Assembly (NCBI GenBank): GCA_964344215.1
Contig: CAYFMP010000025.1
Coordinates: 1 to 47,017, forward strand
Length of the DNA: 47,017 nt
DNA from: CAYFMP01 sp964344215
Lineage (GTDB): Bacteria > Pseudomonadota > Alphaproteobacteria > Rhodospirillales > Casp-alpha2
Direction: 5' to 3'
Below, piece after piece: positions 7,310-15,820 of the stretch (its first letter is position 1; each line of letters opens with the position of its first letter). A model generated the notes under the pieces. That model ran no database searches and was not told the origin of the DNA. It saw only the letters and a program-made list of their open reading frames with translations. Both the position numbers and the translations under genes were made by a program.

Positions 7310-8194
7310 ATGGCTTCATCGACGCTCAATCTCGACCTTTCCCCGGACACCAACCTGTCGCGCTATCTACAGCGCATCCGCCGTTATCCGATGCTATCGG
7401 CCGACGAGGAAGTCGACCTGGCGCGGCGTTGGAAAGAGAACCGCGACGAAGAGGCGGCCGAAAGGCTGGTGACCAGCCACCTGCGCCTGGTCGCCAAGAT
7501 CGCCATGGGGTTTCGCGGCTACGGACTGCCGCTCGGCGATCTCATCTCCGAGGGCAACGTCGGCATGATGCAGGCCATCAACCGCTTCGATCCCGACCGC
7601 GGATTCAGGCTTTCGACCTACGCCATGTGGTGGATCCGCGCCGCCATCCAGGAATACATCCTGCACTCGTGGTCGATGGTCAAGATGGGTACGACGGCGG
7701 CTCAGAAGAAGCTGTTCTTCAACCTGCGCCGCCTGAAGGGCGAGATGCAGGCGATCGACGAGGGCGACCTGCACCCGGACCAGGCCAAGGAGATCGCCAC
7801 CCGTCTCGACGTGCCCGAGCTCGAAGTCGTCAACATGAACCGGCGTCTGTCCGGACCCGACCAGTCGCTGAACGCGCCGCTGCGCGACGACAGCGACGGC
7901 GAATGGCAAGACTGGTTGGTCGAGGAAAGCGACAGTCAGGAAACCCTGCTGGCCGATGCCGAGGAGTTGGGCGAGTCCCGCAAGCTCGTCGCCAACGCCA
8001 TGAAGAACCTGACCGACCGCGAGCGCCATATCATCTCGGAACGGCGCCTCAAGGAGTCACCGGCTACCCTGCAGCACCTCTCCCAGCATTACGGGATTTC
8101 CCGTGAGCGGGTTCGCCAGATCGAGGTGCGCGCCTTCCAGAAACTCGAAAAATCGGTCAAGAACGCCGTTATCGAGCGCCATATCGCCCATTAG
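7310..8194 (+). CDS. rpoH: RNA polymerase heat-shock sigma factor RpoH (sigma-32)
   Basis: This 294-residue group 3 sigma factor has region 2 (SHLRLVAKIA, FRGYGLPLGDLISEGNVGMMQAI), the tryptophan-rich region 2.4 (STYAMWWIRAAIQEYIL), the RpoH box diagnostic of sigma-32 (QKKLFFNLRRLK, about residues 132-143), and a region 4 helix-turn-helix (GISRERVRQIEVRAFQKL). It directs polymerase to chaperone and protease promoters. The ATG is the natural start, with MASSTLNLDL typical of alphaproteobacterial RpoH. Alphaproteobacteria often carry two RpoH copies; only this one is in the window. Confidence 0.97.
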   Translation: MASSTLNLDLSPDTNLSRYLQRIRRYPMLSADEEVDLARRWKENRDEEAAERLVTSHLRLVAKIAMGFRGYGLPLGDLISEGNVGMMQAINRFDPDRGFRLSTYAMWWIRAAIQEYILHSWSMVKMGTTAAQKKLFFNLRRLKGEMQAIDEGDLHPDQAKEIATRLDVPELEVVNMNRRLSGPDQSLNAPLRDDSDGEWQDWLVEESDSQETLLADAEELGESRKLVANAMKNLTDRERHIISERRLKESPATLQHLSQHYGISRERVRQIEVRAFQKLEKSVKNAVIERHIAH

Positions 8195-8217
8195 ATCGGC
8201 CTTCGCACCGCCGACGG

Positions 8218-8254
8218 CCCGGGCCGGACCGCTTCCTCAGGGTCCGGGCCCGGG
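8218..8254. terminator. GC-rich hairpin between convergent rpoH and membrane-protein gene
   Basis: CCCGGGCCGGACC (8218-8230) can pair with GGTCCGGGCCCGGG (8241-8254), with one bulged base and a ten-base loop. It lies between convergent genes and overlaps the end of the minus-strand gene, whose stop codon is in the loop. There is no T-run on either strand, so it would be an atypical terminator. Confidence 0.4.
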
Positions 8255-8863
8255 CGGTGGCGCCAGGCCTTCCGGCAACGGTTCGGAAGCCGGCGCCGTG
8301 TGCGGTGTCGGCGCGGTCGGGGGCGCCGCCCCGGTATCGGCCTCGGTCGCTTCTTCCGGTTCGGTTTTCGGCGCCGCCTTGCCCTCGCCGCTGCCGGCGG
8401 CGATGTCGTCGCCCCATTCCTCGAGGATGTTCTTCTGATTGGTTATTAGGGTCTTCATTCGGCTTTCGGCGATGACGTTGAGAAAGGCGCTGATAACCGG
8501 CGGAATGGCTATGAACAGAAGCCACCCGAAGCCGGCCGAGCTGAACATCACGCCCAACGAGAAGACGTCGGTAACGATCCTGCCGGCGGCGCCGACGGAG
8601 TGGTCGTCGGTCCAGATCGTCAGCAGATACGGGAACACCCCGCTCAGGTTCATGCCGCCGACGCAGAAGGAGGCGTAGCGTTTCTCCGTGCGGTCGATGA
8701 GGGCGGCGACGATGGTCGGCAGCATGCCGACGCCGACGATGATCACCGACGGCAGGGAGACGATCATCAGCATGACGACGACGACGCCGCCCCAAAGGAT
8801 ATAGCGCTTGAAACCGCCGGCCGGGTCGGTTCCCGGAGTGATATCTGCTTGGGGCTCGGCCAT
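8237..8863 (-). CDS. Polytopic membrane protein of unknown function, partner of the pseudokinase
   Basis: I do not recognise a family for this 208-residue protein. After a polar N-terminus it has a long hydrophobic stretch (about residues 18-53, enough for one or two helices), a hydrophobic segment near 68-84, another near 97-127, a short charged helix and a proline/alanine/glutamate-rich cytoplasm-like tail (about 150-208). It follows the pseudokinase gene by only 23 bp in the same direction, so the two are very probably cotranscribed and may form a membrane complex. It converges on rpoH. Confidence 0.75.
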   Translation of the reverse strand: MAEPQADITPGTDPAGGFKRYILWGGVVVVMLMIVSLPSVIIVGVGMLPTIVAALIDRTEKRYASFCVGGMNLSGVFPYLLTIWTDDHSVGAAGRIVTDVFSLGVMFSSAGFGWLLFIAIPPVISAFLNVIAESRMKTLITNQKNILEEWGDDIAAGSGEGKAAPKTEPEEATEADTGAAPPTAPTPHTAPASEPLPEGLAPPPGPGP

Positions 8864-8886
8864 GTTTGTTCCGTCCGCCGTCGGTT

Positions 8887-10998
8887 CTACAGCGTCTGAA
8901 GGATGATCAGGGTCATGATGAAGATCATCGACATGGTGATCGAAATCACCGCTGCCGCCTGTTGGCCGGAGCGTTCGGCCTTGGTCAGGCGCTCGTCGCC
9001 GGCTCCCTCGATGTCCTGGATCTCGGCCTGGGCGGCGATCCACTCGGCCTTGGCGGCCTCGTAGCCGGCGATGTCGGCGTGGCGTTTCTCGGCGTTGTCG
9101 ACGAGGTTGAACAGTTCCGGCAGGCTGCCCTGACGAACCAGCCGGGGGATCGCGTTTTCGATCTCGCGGCGGGTGTTGCGGTTGTGGTACGAGTTGATGG
9201 CCGGTCCCAGCAGGCCGCCGACCCAACTCGACAGCCCCAGCACCGCCGGCGTCCGCATCTTCCATTGCAGAAAGGCGAGCAGACTGAGGACGCCGATGAT
9301 CGAGGTCTCGTCCTTCGGCGAAGCAAGAGCCTTGAGGTGAGGATGAATATCCTCGTTGAAGCGGGCCGCGATGAAGGCGGCGACATGCCTATCGATGGGC
9401 CGTTTCGACATATCCGTGTTGTTGGCGGTGCGGTCGAGGGCCGGCAGCAGTTGCCTGACGCTGACGACGTATTCGTGGGCGACCAGAGGGCTTTGGCACG
9501 GCAGGCTCGGGTTGGATTCGTAAAGGACGCGCTCGACGCCGTAGCCGGGATCCTTGATCGACATGAAGCCCTTGATCTGTGCAAAAAACCGCTGCAACTC
9601 CGATGCTCCCGGGAACGGCGTCGATTGCGCGCTGAACCAGGGCGCCGCGATATCGCGGCTCATAATCTCGACGGGTACCTTGGCGTCTCCCTTGCGCAAG
9701 AGCTCGACGGCGAGCAGCGGCCCGAAGCCGTCCGGCATGAAAGCCAGGCCCTTGTATCGGATCGGCGCGTTCGGATCCATGCGGATCGACACCCGGTTGA
9801 CCACGTAGTCGTCCGAACCCTGGTAGTCGTCCTTGTGGAAGGCGGCGTTCTCGATGATTCCCTGAATGGCGTCGGCCAGCGTCGTGTCGTTGAGGTCGCG
9901 GCGCACCCAATTCATGAACTCCTCGCTTTTGATGGCCTTGGCGGCGTCGGCCGGATAGCGGGAGAAATCGTAGGCCAGGGTCCGCCGCCGGTGGTGGTCG
10001 CCGCCCTTGAATGTAAACGCCGTGGTGGCTTTCGGATCGGATGTCTTGGGGAGCGAATCGAGCGGCTGCGCGTCGAGCCACTTCAGAACCTGGCTGAGGT
10101 CCCAACGCAGCTTGGGGTCGTCGTGCAGCAGGCCGCGCAGCGGGTCGAGAAGCGGCAGTGGGACCCTGGACGTTCCGCACAGGGTCGAATAGCTGCCGAT
10201 CTCGAGCCGGCTCCGGATGATATCCACTTCCTTCATGCGGGCCACCGGGTTGTGACCGAGGATGAGCGGCACCACGGTGGCGCCGAGCGCATAGATGTCG
10301 TCGCGGACGACGCCGAGGCCGCGGCCGCCGGGCGACGCCATGGCGCGCTCGAGCGGCTCGAAGATGATCGGCTGGTCGAAGCCGGGCGGCGAGGTGACGA
10401 AGTCGCCGAGCACCACGTCGGTCATTTCCTCGTCCAGGAAATAGATGTTGTTGGGCCGAATCGCGCGATGCGGTTCGCCCTGGTCGTTGATGATCTGAAG
10501 GCCTTGGATCAGCGGATCGATGATGCGCCTGGGCAGGTCGTACTCGGTGATCCGGATCTCCTTCTTGGCGAGCCGGTCGATGACGCGACCGCCGCGCGGA
10601 AACTGATAGATGATGACCATGGTCGACTCGCCCAACGGCGGCCAATAGGCGACGTCGTAGTCGACGAGCGGCAGGATGCCCGGAAAGTCGGCGTCCTTGA
10701 CGGCTTTGATGGCGCCGGTGCGAACCGGTAGCCCGGGTGTGCAGATCAACCCGAACAGCTTGCGCCCGAGGTCGCGGCGGTCCTCGACCGCGTAGGCTTT
10801 GGCCGACGGCGAATCGAGGTCGGGCAGGGGCTTGTTGGTATCGATCAGATAGCGGTCGCGAACCAACACCGGTCCGCCGCCGGTACCGGCGGCCGGTGGT
10901 GGTGCAGCCTCAGGGGGTGGGCCCGCGGTGGCGGGCGGTTCCGGAGCTGCAGGCGGGACGGGACCCGCTTCTTCCGCTTCCAAAGTGGCTTCTGCCAT
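8887..10998 (-). CDS. Membrane-anchored protein-kinase-like protein, predicted pseudokinase
   Basis: This 703-residue protein has a Pro/Ala-rich disordered N-terminus (about residues 1-42), a protein-kinase-like domain (about 45-340), a second unknown domain (about 360-620) and a single C-terminal transmembrane helix (about 680-700). The kinase hallmarks are degenerate. The catalytic loop reads HRAIRPNN (177-184) instead of HRDxKPxN, so the catalytic Asp and the following Lys are missing. The DFG motif reads DFV with its Asp kept, and the helix F motif DDIYALG is good. It should bind a ligand or partner rather than phosphorylate, though this is inferred. The ATG follows TTAGGA. The next gene encodes a small polytopic membrane protein, and purA lies upstream in the same direction. 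Confidence 0.82.
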   Translation of the reverse strand: MAEATLEAEEAGPVPPAAPEPPATAGPPPEAAPPPAAGTGGGPVLVRDRYLIDTNKPLPDLDSPSAKAYAVEDRRDLGRKLFGLICTPGLPVRTGAIKAVKDADFPGILPLVDYDVAYWPPLGESTMVIIYQFPRGGRVIDRLAKKEIRITEYDLPRRIIDPLIQGLQIINDQGEPHRAIRPNNIYFLDEEMTDVVLGDFVTSPPGFDQPIIFEPLERAMASPGGRGLGVVRDDIYALGATVVPLILGHNPVARMKEVDIIRSRLEIGSYSTLCGTSRVPLPLLDPLRGLLHDDPKLRWDLSQVLKWLDAQPLDSLPKTSDPKATTAFTFKGGDHHRRRTLAYDFSRYPADAAKAIKSEEFMNWVRRDLNDTTLADAIQGIIENAAFHKDDYQGSDDYVVNRVSIRMDPNAPIRYKGLAFMPDGFGPLLAVELLRKGDAKVPVEIMSRDIAAPWFSAQSTPFPGASELQRFFAQIKGFMSIKDPGYGVERVLYESNPSLPCQSPLVAHEYVVSVRQLLPALDRTANNTDMSKRPIDRHVAAFIAARFNEDIHPHLKALASPKDETSIIGVLSLLAFLQWKMRTPAVLGLSSWVGGLLGPAINSYHNRNTRREIENAIPRLVRQGSLPELFNLVDNAEKRHADIAGYEAAKAEWIAAQAEIQDIEGAGDERLTKAERSGQQAAAVISITMSMIFIMTLIILQTL

Positions 10999-11155
10999 TG
11001 TTCCTAACCTTCGCCGGCTCGAACGGCCGACGCCTTGCGGCGACGGCTCCCAAACCCAGCTGGACACTCGATTCTAATAGGTAAAGCATTGAAAAACAAC
11101 AATCGCGTCGAAACGCCCGGCTGGACTCGCCGTGCGCCTTCCGATGCCCGGCCGA

Positions 11156-12448
11156 TCAGTCGGCGAACGGGTCGTGGACGCGGATGGTGTCCTCGCGTTC
11201 GGGGCTGGTCGAAAGCAGCGCCACCGGCGCCTCGATCAGTTCCTCGAGGCGCCGGATGTATTTGACGGCGGTGGCCGGCAGATCGGCCCACGAGCGCGCC
11301 CCGAAAGTGCTCTCCGTCCAGCCGTCCATGGTCTCGTAGACCGGCTCGACCTTGGCCTGGCGGACGGTCGAGGCCGGCAAATGGTCGATGGGCTCGCCAT
11401 CGATGGTGTAGCCGGTGCAGACCTTCAATTCCTCGGTGCCGTCGAGCACGTCGAGCTTGGTCAACGCGATGCCGTCGATGCCGTTGATCATGATGGACTG
11501 GCGCACCAGCACGGCGTCGAACCAGCCGCAGCGCCTGGGGCGACCGGTCACGGTCCCGAACTCGCGGCCCTTCTCGCCGATGCGCTGACCGATCTCGTTG
11601 TCCTGTTCGGTCGGAAAAGGGCCGGAGCCGACGCGGGTCGTGTACGCTTTGGTGATGCCGAGCACGAAATCGATGGCGCCGGGCCCCTGGCCGGAGCCGA
11701 CGGCGGCCTGGCCGGCCACCGTGTTGGACGAGGTGACGAAGGGATAGGTGCCGTGATCGACGTCGAGCATGGTGCCTTGCGCGCCCTCGAACAGGATGCG
11801 CTTGCCGCTGCGCCGGGCATCGTCCAGTTCCTGCCAAATGGCGCCGGCGAACGGCAGGATCTTGGGCGCGACGGCGCGCAGCTCGTCGACAAGGCCGGCG
11901 CCGTCGATCTCGTCGAGGCCGAGTCCGCGCAACAGCGCGTTGTGATGGAAAAGCAGGGTATCGACCTTGTCGGACAGGACGTCGGGGTCGAGCAGGTCGC
12001 CGACGCGAATGGCGCGCCTCGCCGTCTTGTCCTCGTAGGCCGGACCGATGCCGCGCCCGGTGGTGCCGATCTTCTTCTTGCCGGCGGCCTGCTCGCGGGC
12101 ATGGTCGAGATTGCGGTGCAGCGGCAGGATCAGCGCCGTGCTCTCGGAAATGCGGAAGTTCTCGGGCGTGATCTCGACGTCGAGACCGCGCAGGGTCTCG
12201 ATCTCGTCGAGCAGCGCCCACGGATCGAGGACGACCCCGTTGCCGACGATGGAGAGTTTGCCGGGACGGACGATGCCCGACGGCAGCAGGCTCAGCTTGT
12301 AGATGACGCCGTCGATGACCAGGGTATGGCCCGCATTGTGGCCGCCCTGGAACCGCACCACCACGTCGGCCCGCTCCGACAACCAATCGACGATCTTTCC
12401 TTTTCCCTCGTCGCCCCATTGCGAGCCGACGACCACGACGTTGGCCAT
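11156..12448 (-). CDS. purA: Adenylosuccinate synthetase
   Basis: This 430-residue enzyme catalyses the first committed step of AMP synthesis, joining IMP and aspartate with GTP hydrolysis. It begins with the family N-terminus containing GSQWGDEGKGK (GTP loop, about residues 8-18) and GGHNAGHTL (about 35-43, catalytic His), and includes GTTGRGIGPAY (IMP binding) and TVTGRPRRCGWFD. Length and order are standard for bacterial PurA. It lies six bases downstream of the hisZ stop in the same direction, so the two are probably one transcript. Confidence 0.98.
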   Translation of the reverse strand: MANVVVVGSQWGDEGKGKIVDWLSERADVVVRFQGGHNAGHTLVIDGVIYKLSLLPSGIVRPGKLSIVGNGVVLDPWALLDEIETLRGLDVEITPENFRISESTALILPLHRNLDHAREQAAGKKKIGTTGRGIGPAYEDKTARRAIRVGDLLDPDVLSDKVDTLLFHHNALLRGLGLDEIDGAGLVDELRAVAPKILPFAGAIWQELDDARRSGKRILFEGAQGTMLDVDHGTYPFVTSSNTVAGQAAVGSGQGPGAIDFVLGITKAYTTRVGSGPFPTEQDNEIGQRIGEKGREFGTVTGRPRRCGWFDAVLVRQSIMINGIDGIALTKLDVLDGTEELKVCTGYTIDGEPIDHLPASTVRQAKVEPVYETMDGWTESTFGARSWADLPATAVKYIRRLEELIEAPVALLSTSPEREDTIRVHDPFAD

Positions 12449-12454
12449 ATCCGC

Positions 12455-13633
12455 TTAATCCTTGTCGTCTGAGTCCAGTTTGTCCGGTTTGCCGCCGGCC
12501 AGCACCCATCCGCATCCCATGCGCCGGGCCTCGGCCGCGTCGTCGGCCATCTCGCTCAAGCCGCGCACCGTGATCCAGCCCTCCTCGCGCAGACTTGCCG
12601 CCAACTCCCGGGAAGTGGCCGGCGGCAGAAAGAGACGCCTGGGCGGCGGCGCCGCCGACAACGCACGCAGCACCGTATCCATGAACAGGGTGAAACCGGT
12701 CGCCGGCTCGCCGCCGGGACGGCCGTTCTCGGCCACGTAACGCCCGCCGGTGCCGAGTTCGCCGCGCACGCCCTTGGCGAAGAATGTGAAAGTAACGCCG
12801 CTGTGGTATTCGAAACCGCGGTTCTCGACCGGATCGACGGTCACGCTCAAATCCGGAAGCTGCTCCTCGAGCAGATCGGTGACCGCCGTCAAGGCGTCGC
12901 GTTCGGCGGCCGCCTTCGCGCCCAATTCGAGACCGGCCAGAACGTCGAGCGTTTGCCGCATCGGCCCGGCCGCCGCCGACAGGCGCGACAGCAACCCGGC
13001 GGCGGGCTCGCCGAGGTCGCCGGCCAGGACTTCGACGCCGGCCGCGTCCTTGCGATCGAGAGCCTGACGCAGACGCCGCTGGGTTCCCGGATCGACGGCG
13101 TGTTCGTCGCAGACGGCGGCAACCAGCGTCGGTATGCCGAGATCGACCGACAGGCCGGCGGTTCCAAGGTCGCCCAGGGCCGCCGCCGCCATCGCGATGA
13201 CCTCGGCGTCGGCGGCCGCTTCCGCGGCGCCGATCAATTCGGCCCCGACCTGGGTGAATTGCCTCTCAGGGCGAAGTTGCGAGCCCTTGACCCGCAGAAT
13301 CTGTCCGGCGTAACTCAGGCGCAGCGGCCGCGGCGCCTCGCCCAGCCTCGACATGGCGATACGGGCGACCTGCGGCGTCATGTCGGCGCGCACGCCCATC
13401 ATGCGTTGCGAAACCGGGTCCATGAGGCGGAAGGTCTGGTCGACCATGGCCGCGCCAAGCCCGGCCAACAGGCTTTCCTCGAATTCGATCAACGGCGGTT
13501 TGATGCGGTCGTATCCCTGGGCCTGGAAGGCGGCCATCAGGCTTTCCAGAATCGCCGCCTCGACCGCCGCCTCCGGCGGCAGCAGATCGGACATCCCGGC
13601 AGGCAGCAAAGCTTTGTCGGCGTTTTCGTTCAT
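12455..13633 (-). CDS. hisZ: ATP phosphoribosyltransferase regulatory subunit HisZ
   Basis: This 392-residue histidyl-tRNA synthetase paralogue lacks the anticodon-binding domain. HisZ pairs with the short form of HisG and regulates the first step of histidine synthesis. The visible motifs are LLPAGMSDLLPPEA near the start, the class II motif 2 region with RADMTPQVAR and LRLSYAGQILR, and the second histidine-binding signature NRGFEYHSGVTF. The ATG at 13633 is chosen; a TATAAT element at 13664-13669 (minus strand) just upstream would serve as its -10 box, although no good -35 is seen. hisG is not in the window. Confidence 0.93.
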   Translation of the reverse strand: MNENADKALLPAGMSDLLPPEAAVEAAILESLMAAFQAQGYDRIKPPLIEFEESLLAGLGAAMVDQTFRLMDPVSQRMMGVRADMTPQVARIAMSRLGEAPRPLRLSYAGQILRVKGSQLRPERQFTQVGAELIGAAEAAADAEVIAMAAAALGDLGTAGLSVDLGIPTLVAAVCDEHAVDPGTQRRLRQALDRKDAAGVEVLAGDLGEPAAGLLSRLSAAAGPMRQTLDVLAGLELGAKAAAERDALTAVTDLLEEQLPDLSVTVDPVENRGFEYHSGVTFTFFAKGVRGELGTGGRYVAENGRPGGEPATGFTLFMDTVLRALSAAPPPRRLFLPPATSRELAASLREEGWITVRGLSEMADDAAEARRMGCGWVLAGGKPDKLDSDDKD

Positions 13634-13803
13634 CGCAGGTTTTCGAACCGAAAATTCATACCCATTATACGGCAAAGGGCAACGCTGGCCTCACCACACG
13701 AAAAAGGGCCATGGCGGCACAAGCCCCACAGCCCCGGGTGCGTGGTCCACCGTTACCTACAGAAATTCAACCGCGGGGGCAAGACTCGTCGGAACCGGAC
13801 GCC

Positions 13804-14856
13804 TCAGGCGATGGCCGCCTGGAACAGCAGCCCGGCGGCCAGCGAGCCGGTCAGCGAGATCACGAAGTACCACAAGAACACGGCCCGACGGACCAGGGCG
13901 TAGACCGCGATGGCGGCCGGAATGCAGGTAACGCCGCCGGCGATCATAAAGGCCATGGCGGCGCCCGGCATCATCCCCATGTCGATCAACTCGGCCATCA
14001 GCGGGATCGCCGCATAACCGTTGAGGTAGGCCGGGATGCCGACGACGACGGAAACCGGAATGGTCCACCAGGCGCCGCCGCCGAGCGTCTCGGCGACCAG
14101 CGAAGCGGGAATGTAGGCGACCATCAGGCTTTCGACCAGAAAGGCGAAGGTCAGCCATTTGCCGAGGAACCAGCCGTTCTCCAACGATCCCGCCCGGAAC
14201 GACCGCCAGCGCTCGGGCTCGCGCCAGAATTTCCAGACGACGTCGCCTTCGCCGACGCCCGAGGCGCACGACGGCGCGCAGCAGCTCGACGTTCCGATCA
14301 GCGGATCGGCGAACCAGCCGGCCCGCTGCGCGGCCAGGGTGGCGAACCCGCCCAGCACGCCCAACGCGAAGGCGGCGACGGTTTTGCCGACGGTAAACGG
14401 CAGGCCGAGGGCGACGCCCATCAGGATGAACATCTCCGGATCCATCAGCGGCGAGCTGATCCAGAACGCCATCACCGGGGCCAGGGGCACGCCGGCCCCG
14501 AGCAATCCGGCGATCAGCGGAATGACGCCGCACGAACAGAACGGCGACAGCGAGCCGAACAGAGCGGCGGCCAGTATCATCCGTCTCGGCGAGCCCTGAA
14601 AGGCCCGGGCGATGAGATACTCGGCGCCACTGGCCTTGGCGTAGGCGGCGACGGCGATGGACAGCGCGAAAAACGGTGCGATCCAGACCGCCGAATCGAA
14701 AACGAAAACGAGACTGGCCGGCAACTGCGGCGGATCGGCCAGGGCCAGCAGCACGAGAACCGCCGCCGCCGCCGCCACGACGCGGTCGACTTTTTCCGGC
14801 GACAGCGCCTGGGTGACAGGCCGCAGGGCGGCGAGGGATACCTGTTTGGCTGTCAT
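13804..14856 (-). CDS. Permease of the UPF0718/YraQ (DUF318) family
   Basis: This polytopic membrane protein of about 350 residues has roughly eight to ten helices and the family signature FCSCGVIPL in its first half, matched by PAYLNGYAAIPL in the second half. A cytoplasmic loop in the middle has a cysteine cluster (TSSCCAPSCAS). Relatives are encoded beside ArsR-type regulators and arsenic, thiol or metal-related genes and are presumed efflux permeases; the substrate here is unknown. The ATG has no visible ribosome-binding site. A palindrome and a TTGACA element lie just upstream (separate entry). Confidence 0.86.
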   Translation of the reverse strand: MTAKQVSLAALRPVTQALSPEKVDRVVAAAAAVLVLLALADPPQLPASLVFVFDSAVWIAPFFALSIAVAAYAKASGAEYLIARAFQGSPRRMILAAALFGSLSPFCSCGVIPLIAGLLGAGVPLAPVMAFWISSPLMDPEMFILMGVALGLPFTVGKTVAAFALGVLGGFATLAAQRAGWFADPLIGTSSCCAPSCASGVGEGDVVWKFWREPERWRSFRAGSLENGWFLGKWLTFAFLVESLMVAYIPASLVAETLGGGAWWTIPVSVVVGIPAYLNGYAAIPLMAELIDMGMMPGAAMAFMIAGGVTCIPAAIAVYALVRRAVFLWYFVISLTGSLAAGLLFQAAIA

Positions 14857-14862
14857 GTAGGC

Positions 14863-14922
14863 AGCGTACAGCAAGGGAAAAGGTCTTGTCAACCATATTT
14901 CTAGAAATATCGAAATATATAA
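14863..14922 (-). promoter_or_regulatory. Promoter and palindromic operator of the permease gene
   Basis: On the minus strand a perfect 16-bp palindrome, ATATTTCTAGAAATAT (14895-14910), is followed directly by TTGACA (14887-14892). With an 18-base spacer the -10 would be TACGCT (14863-14868), a weak match. The octamers GAAATATC and GAAATATA also repeat beside the palindrome. This is the layout expected for an ArsR- or MarR-type repressor site, consistent with the gene family, but no regulator gene is adjacent. Confidence 0.5.
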
Positions 14923-14968
14923 GTCGACCGACTCTGCCGGCTGCTCCATCCGGCGTTTTGGTGCGACC

Positions 14969-15568
14969 TCAGTAGAGCGGGAAGGGGGCCCGGCGGACGG
15001 TCCGGCCGAGCGCATCGACGATCACCGGAACCATCTTCCGGGTCAGGGAAAGGCTGTCGGAGTGACCGAGTTCGGCAACGCTCCAGCCCTCCCAAAGCCG
15101 CTTGCCGCTGGAGCGGACGTCGATGGTGGCGTCGATACGGTATTGGCTCGGCGTCGAGATGCGGGTTTCGCCGCGACCCTGGTTGAGCAGACCGCCGCTG
15201 TTGCTGTCGAACACGTTGACCCTGGCCTTGGCGTCCTCGCCGCCGCCGCGGCCGCCCCTCGCTTCGAAGGATAGGATATGCCGCCGGTCGGTGGTCGACC
15301 AGGCGCCGATCTCGTCCCTTGTGTCGAAAGTCAGAATTAGGTCGGCGCTGTCCGTTACCGTAAAGCCGCGGGCCGTCAGAGCCTTCTCGAAATCGGCCTT
15401 GAGGACCAGGTTGTCGTCGGAGTTGTCGAGCGGACGAACCTGGATGGCGCCGCCGACCGGTAGCGGCTTGAAGGCAACGCCGTTCATGATGCCTTCTTCG
15501 GCGCGCGCCGAAACGGCGGCAATCACAGCCAGCGCCACGACGATGACGATTACGTTGAGCCGATTCAT
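14969..15568 (-). CDS. Secreted protein of unknown function (possibly DUF4136-like)
   Basis: This 199-residue protein has a clear signal peptide (about residues 1-23, cleavage after ARA). The mature part has a beta-rich pattern: a short conserved segment ending DLILTFDTRD, then a variable Gly-rich loop, then STPSQYRIDATIDVRSSGKR and LWEGWSVAEL. This general layout resembles DUF4136-type periplasmic proteins or lipoproteins, but there is no lipobox Cys and I cannot assign it firmly. It is upstream of the permease in the same direction, 112 bp apart, and divergent from the GT-C-like gene. Confidence 0.7.
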   Translation of the reverse strand: MNRLNVIVIVVALAVIAAVSARAEEGIMNGVAFKPLPVGGAIQVRPLDNSDDNLVLKADFEKALTARGFTVTDSADLILTFDTRDEIGAWSTTDRRHILSFEARGGRGGGEDAKARVNVFDSNSGGLLNQGRGETRISTPSQYRIDATIDVRSSGKRLWEGWSVAELGHSDSLSLTRKMVPVIVDALGRTVRRAPFPLY

Positions 15569-15820
15569 AGTCGTCCCCGGGATTGCCCATGCGCCTGACC
15601 GCGGCGCCTTACAGTTCGTTCTTGCGCGGCCAGCATATAGGCGAACTCCGGACTTGGGAATCATTTGTTGGGCGGCCGCGCCCAAGCGTCGGCGGGCGCT
15701 GTCGCCGCGTTGCATTCGGCGGCCTGAATCCCGATAATCCGCGGCGACGTTCCCGGGCTTTGGTTCGAGGCGGACGATGCTTGGCAACTGTGGGCAATAC
15801 GGGGGTAGACGGACAGAGCT

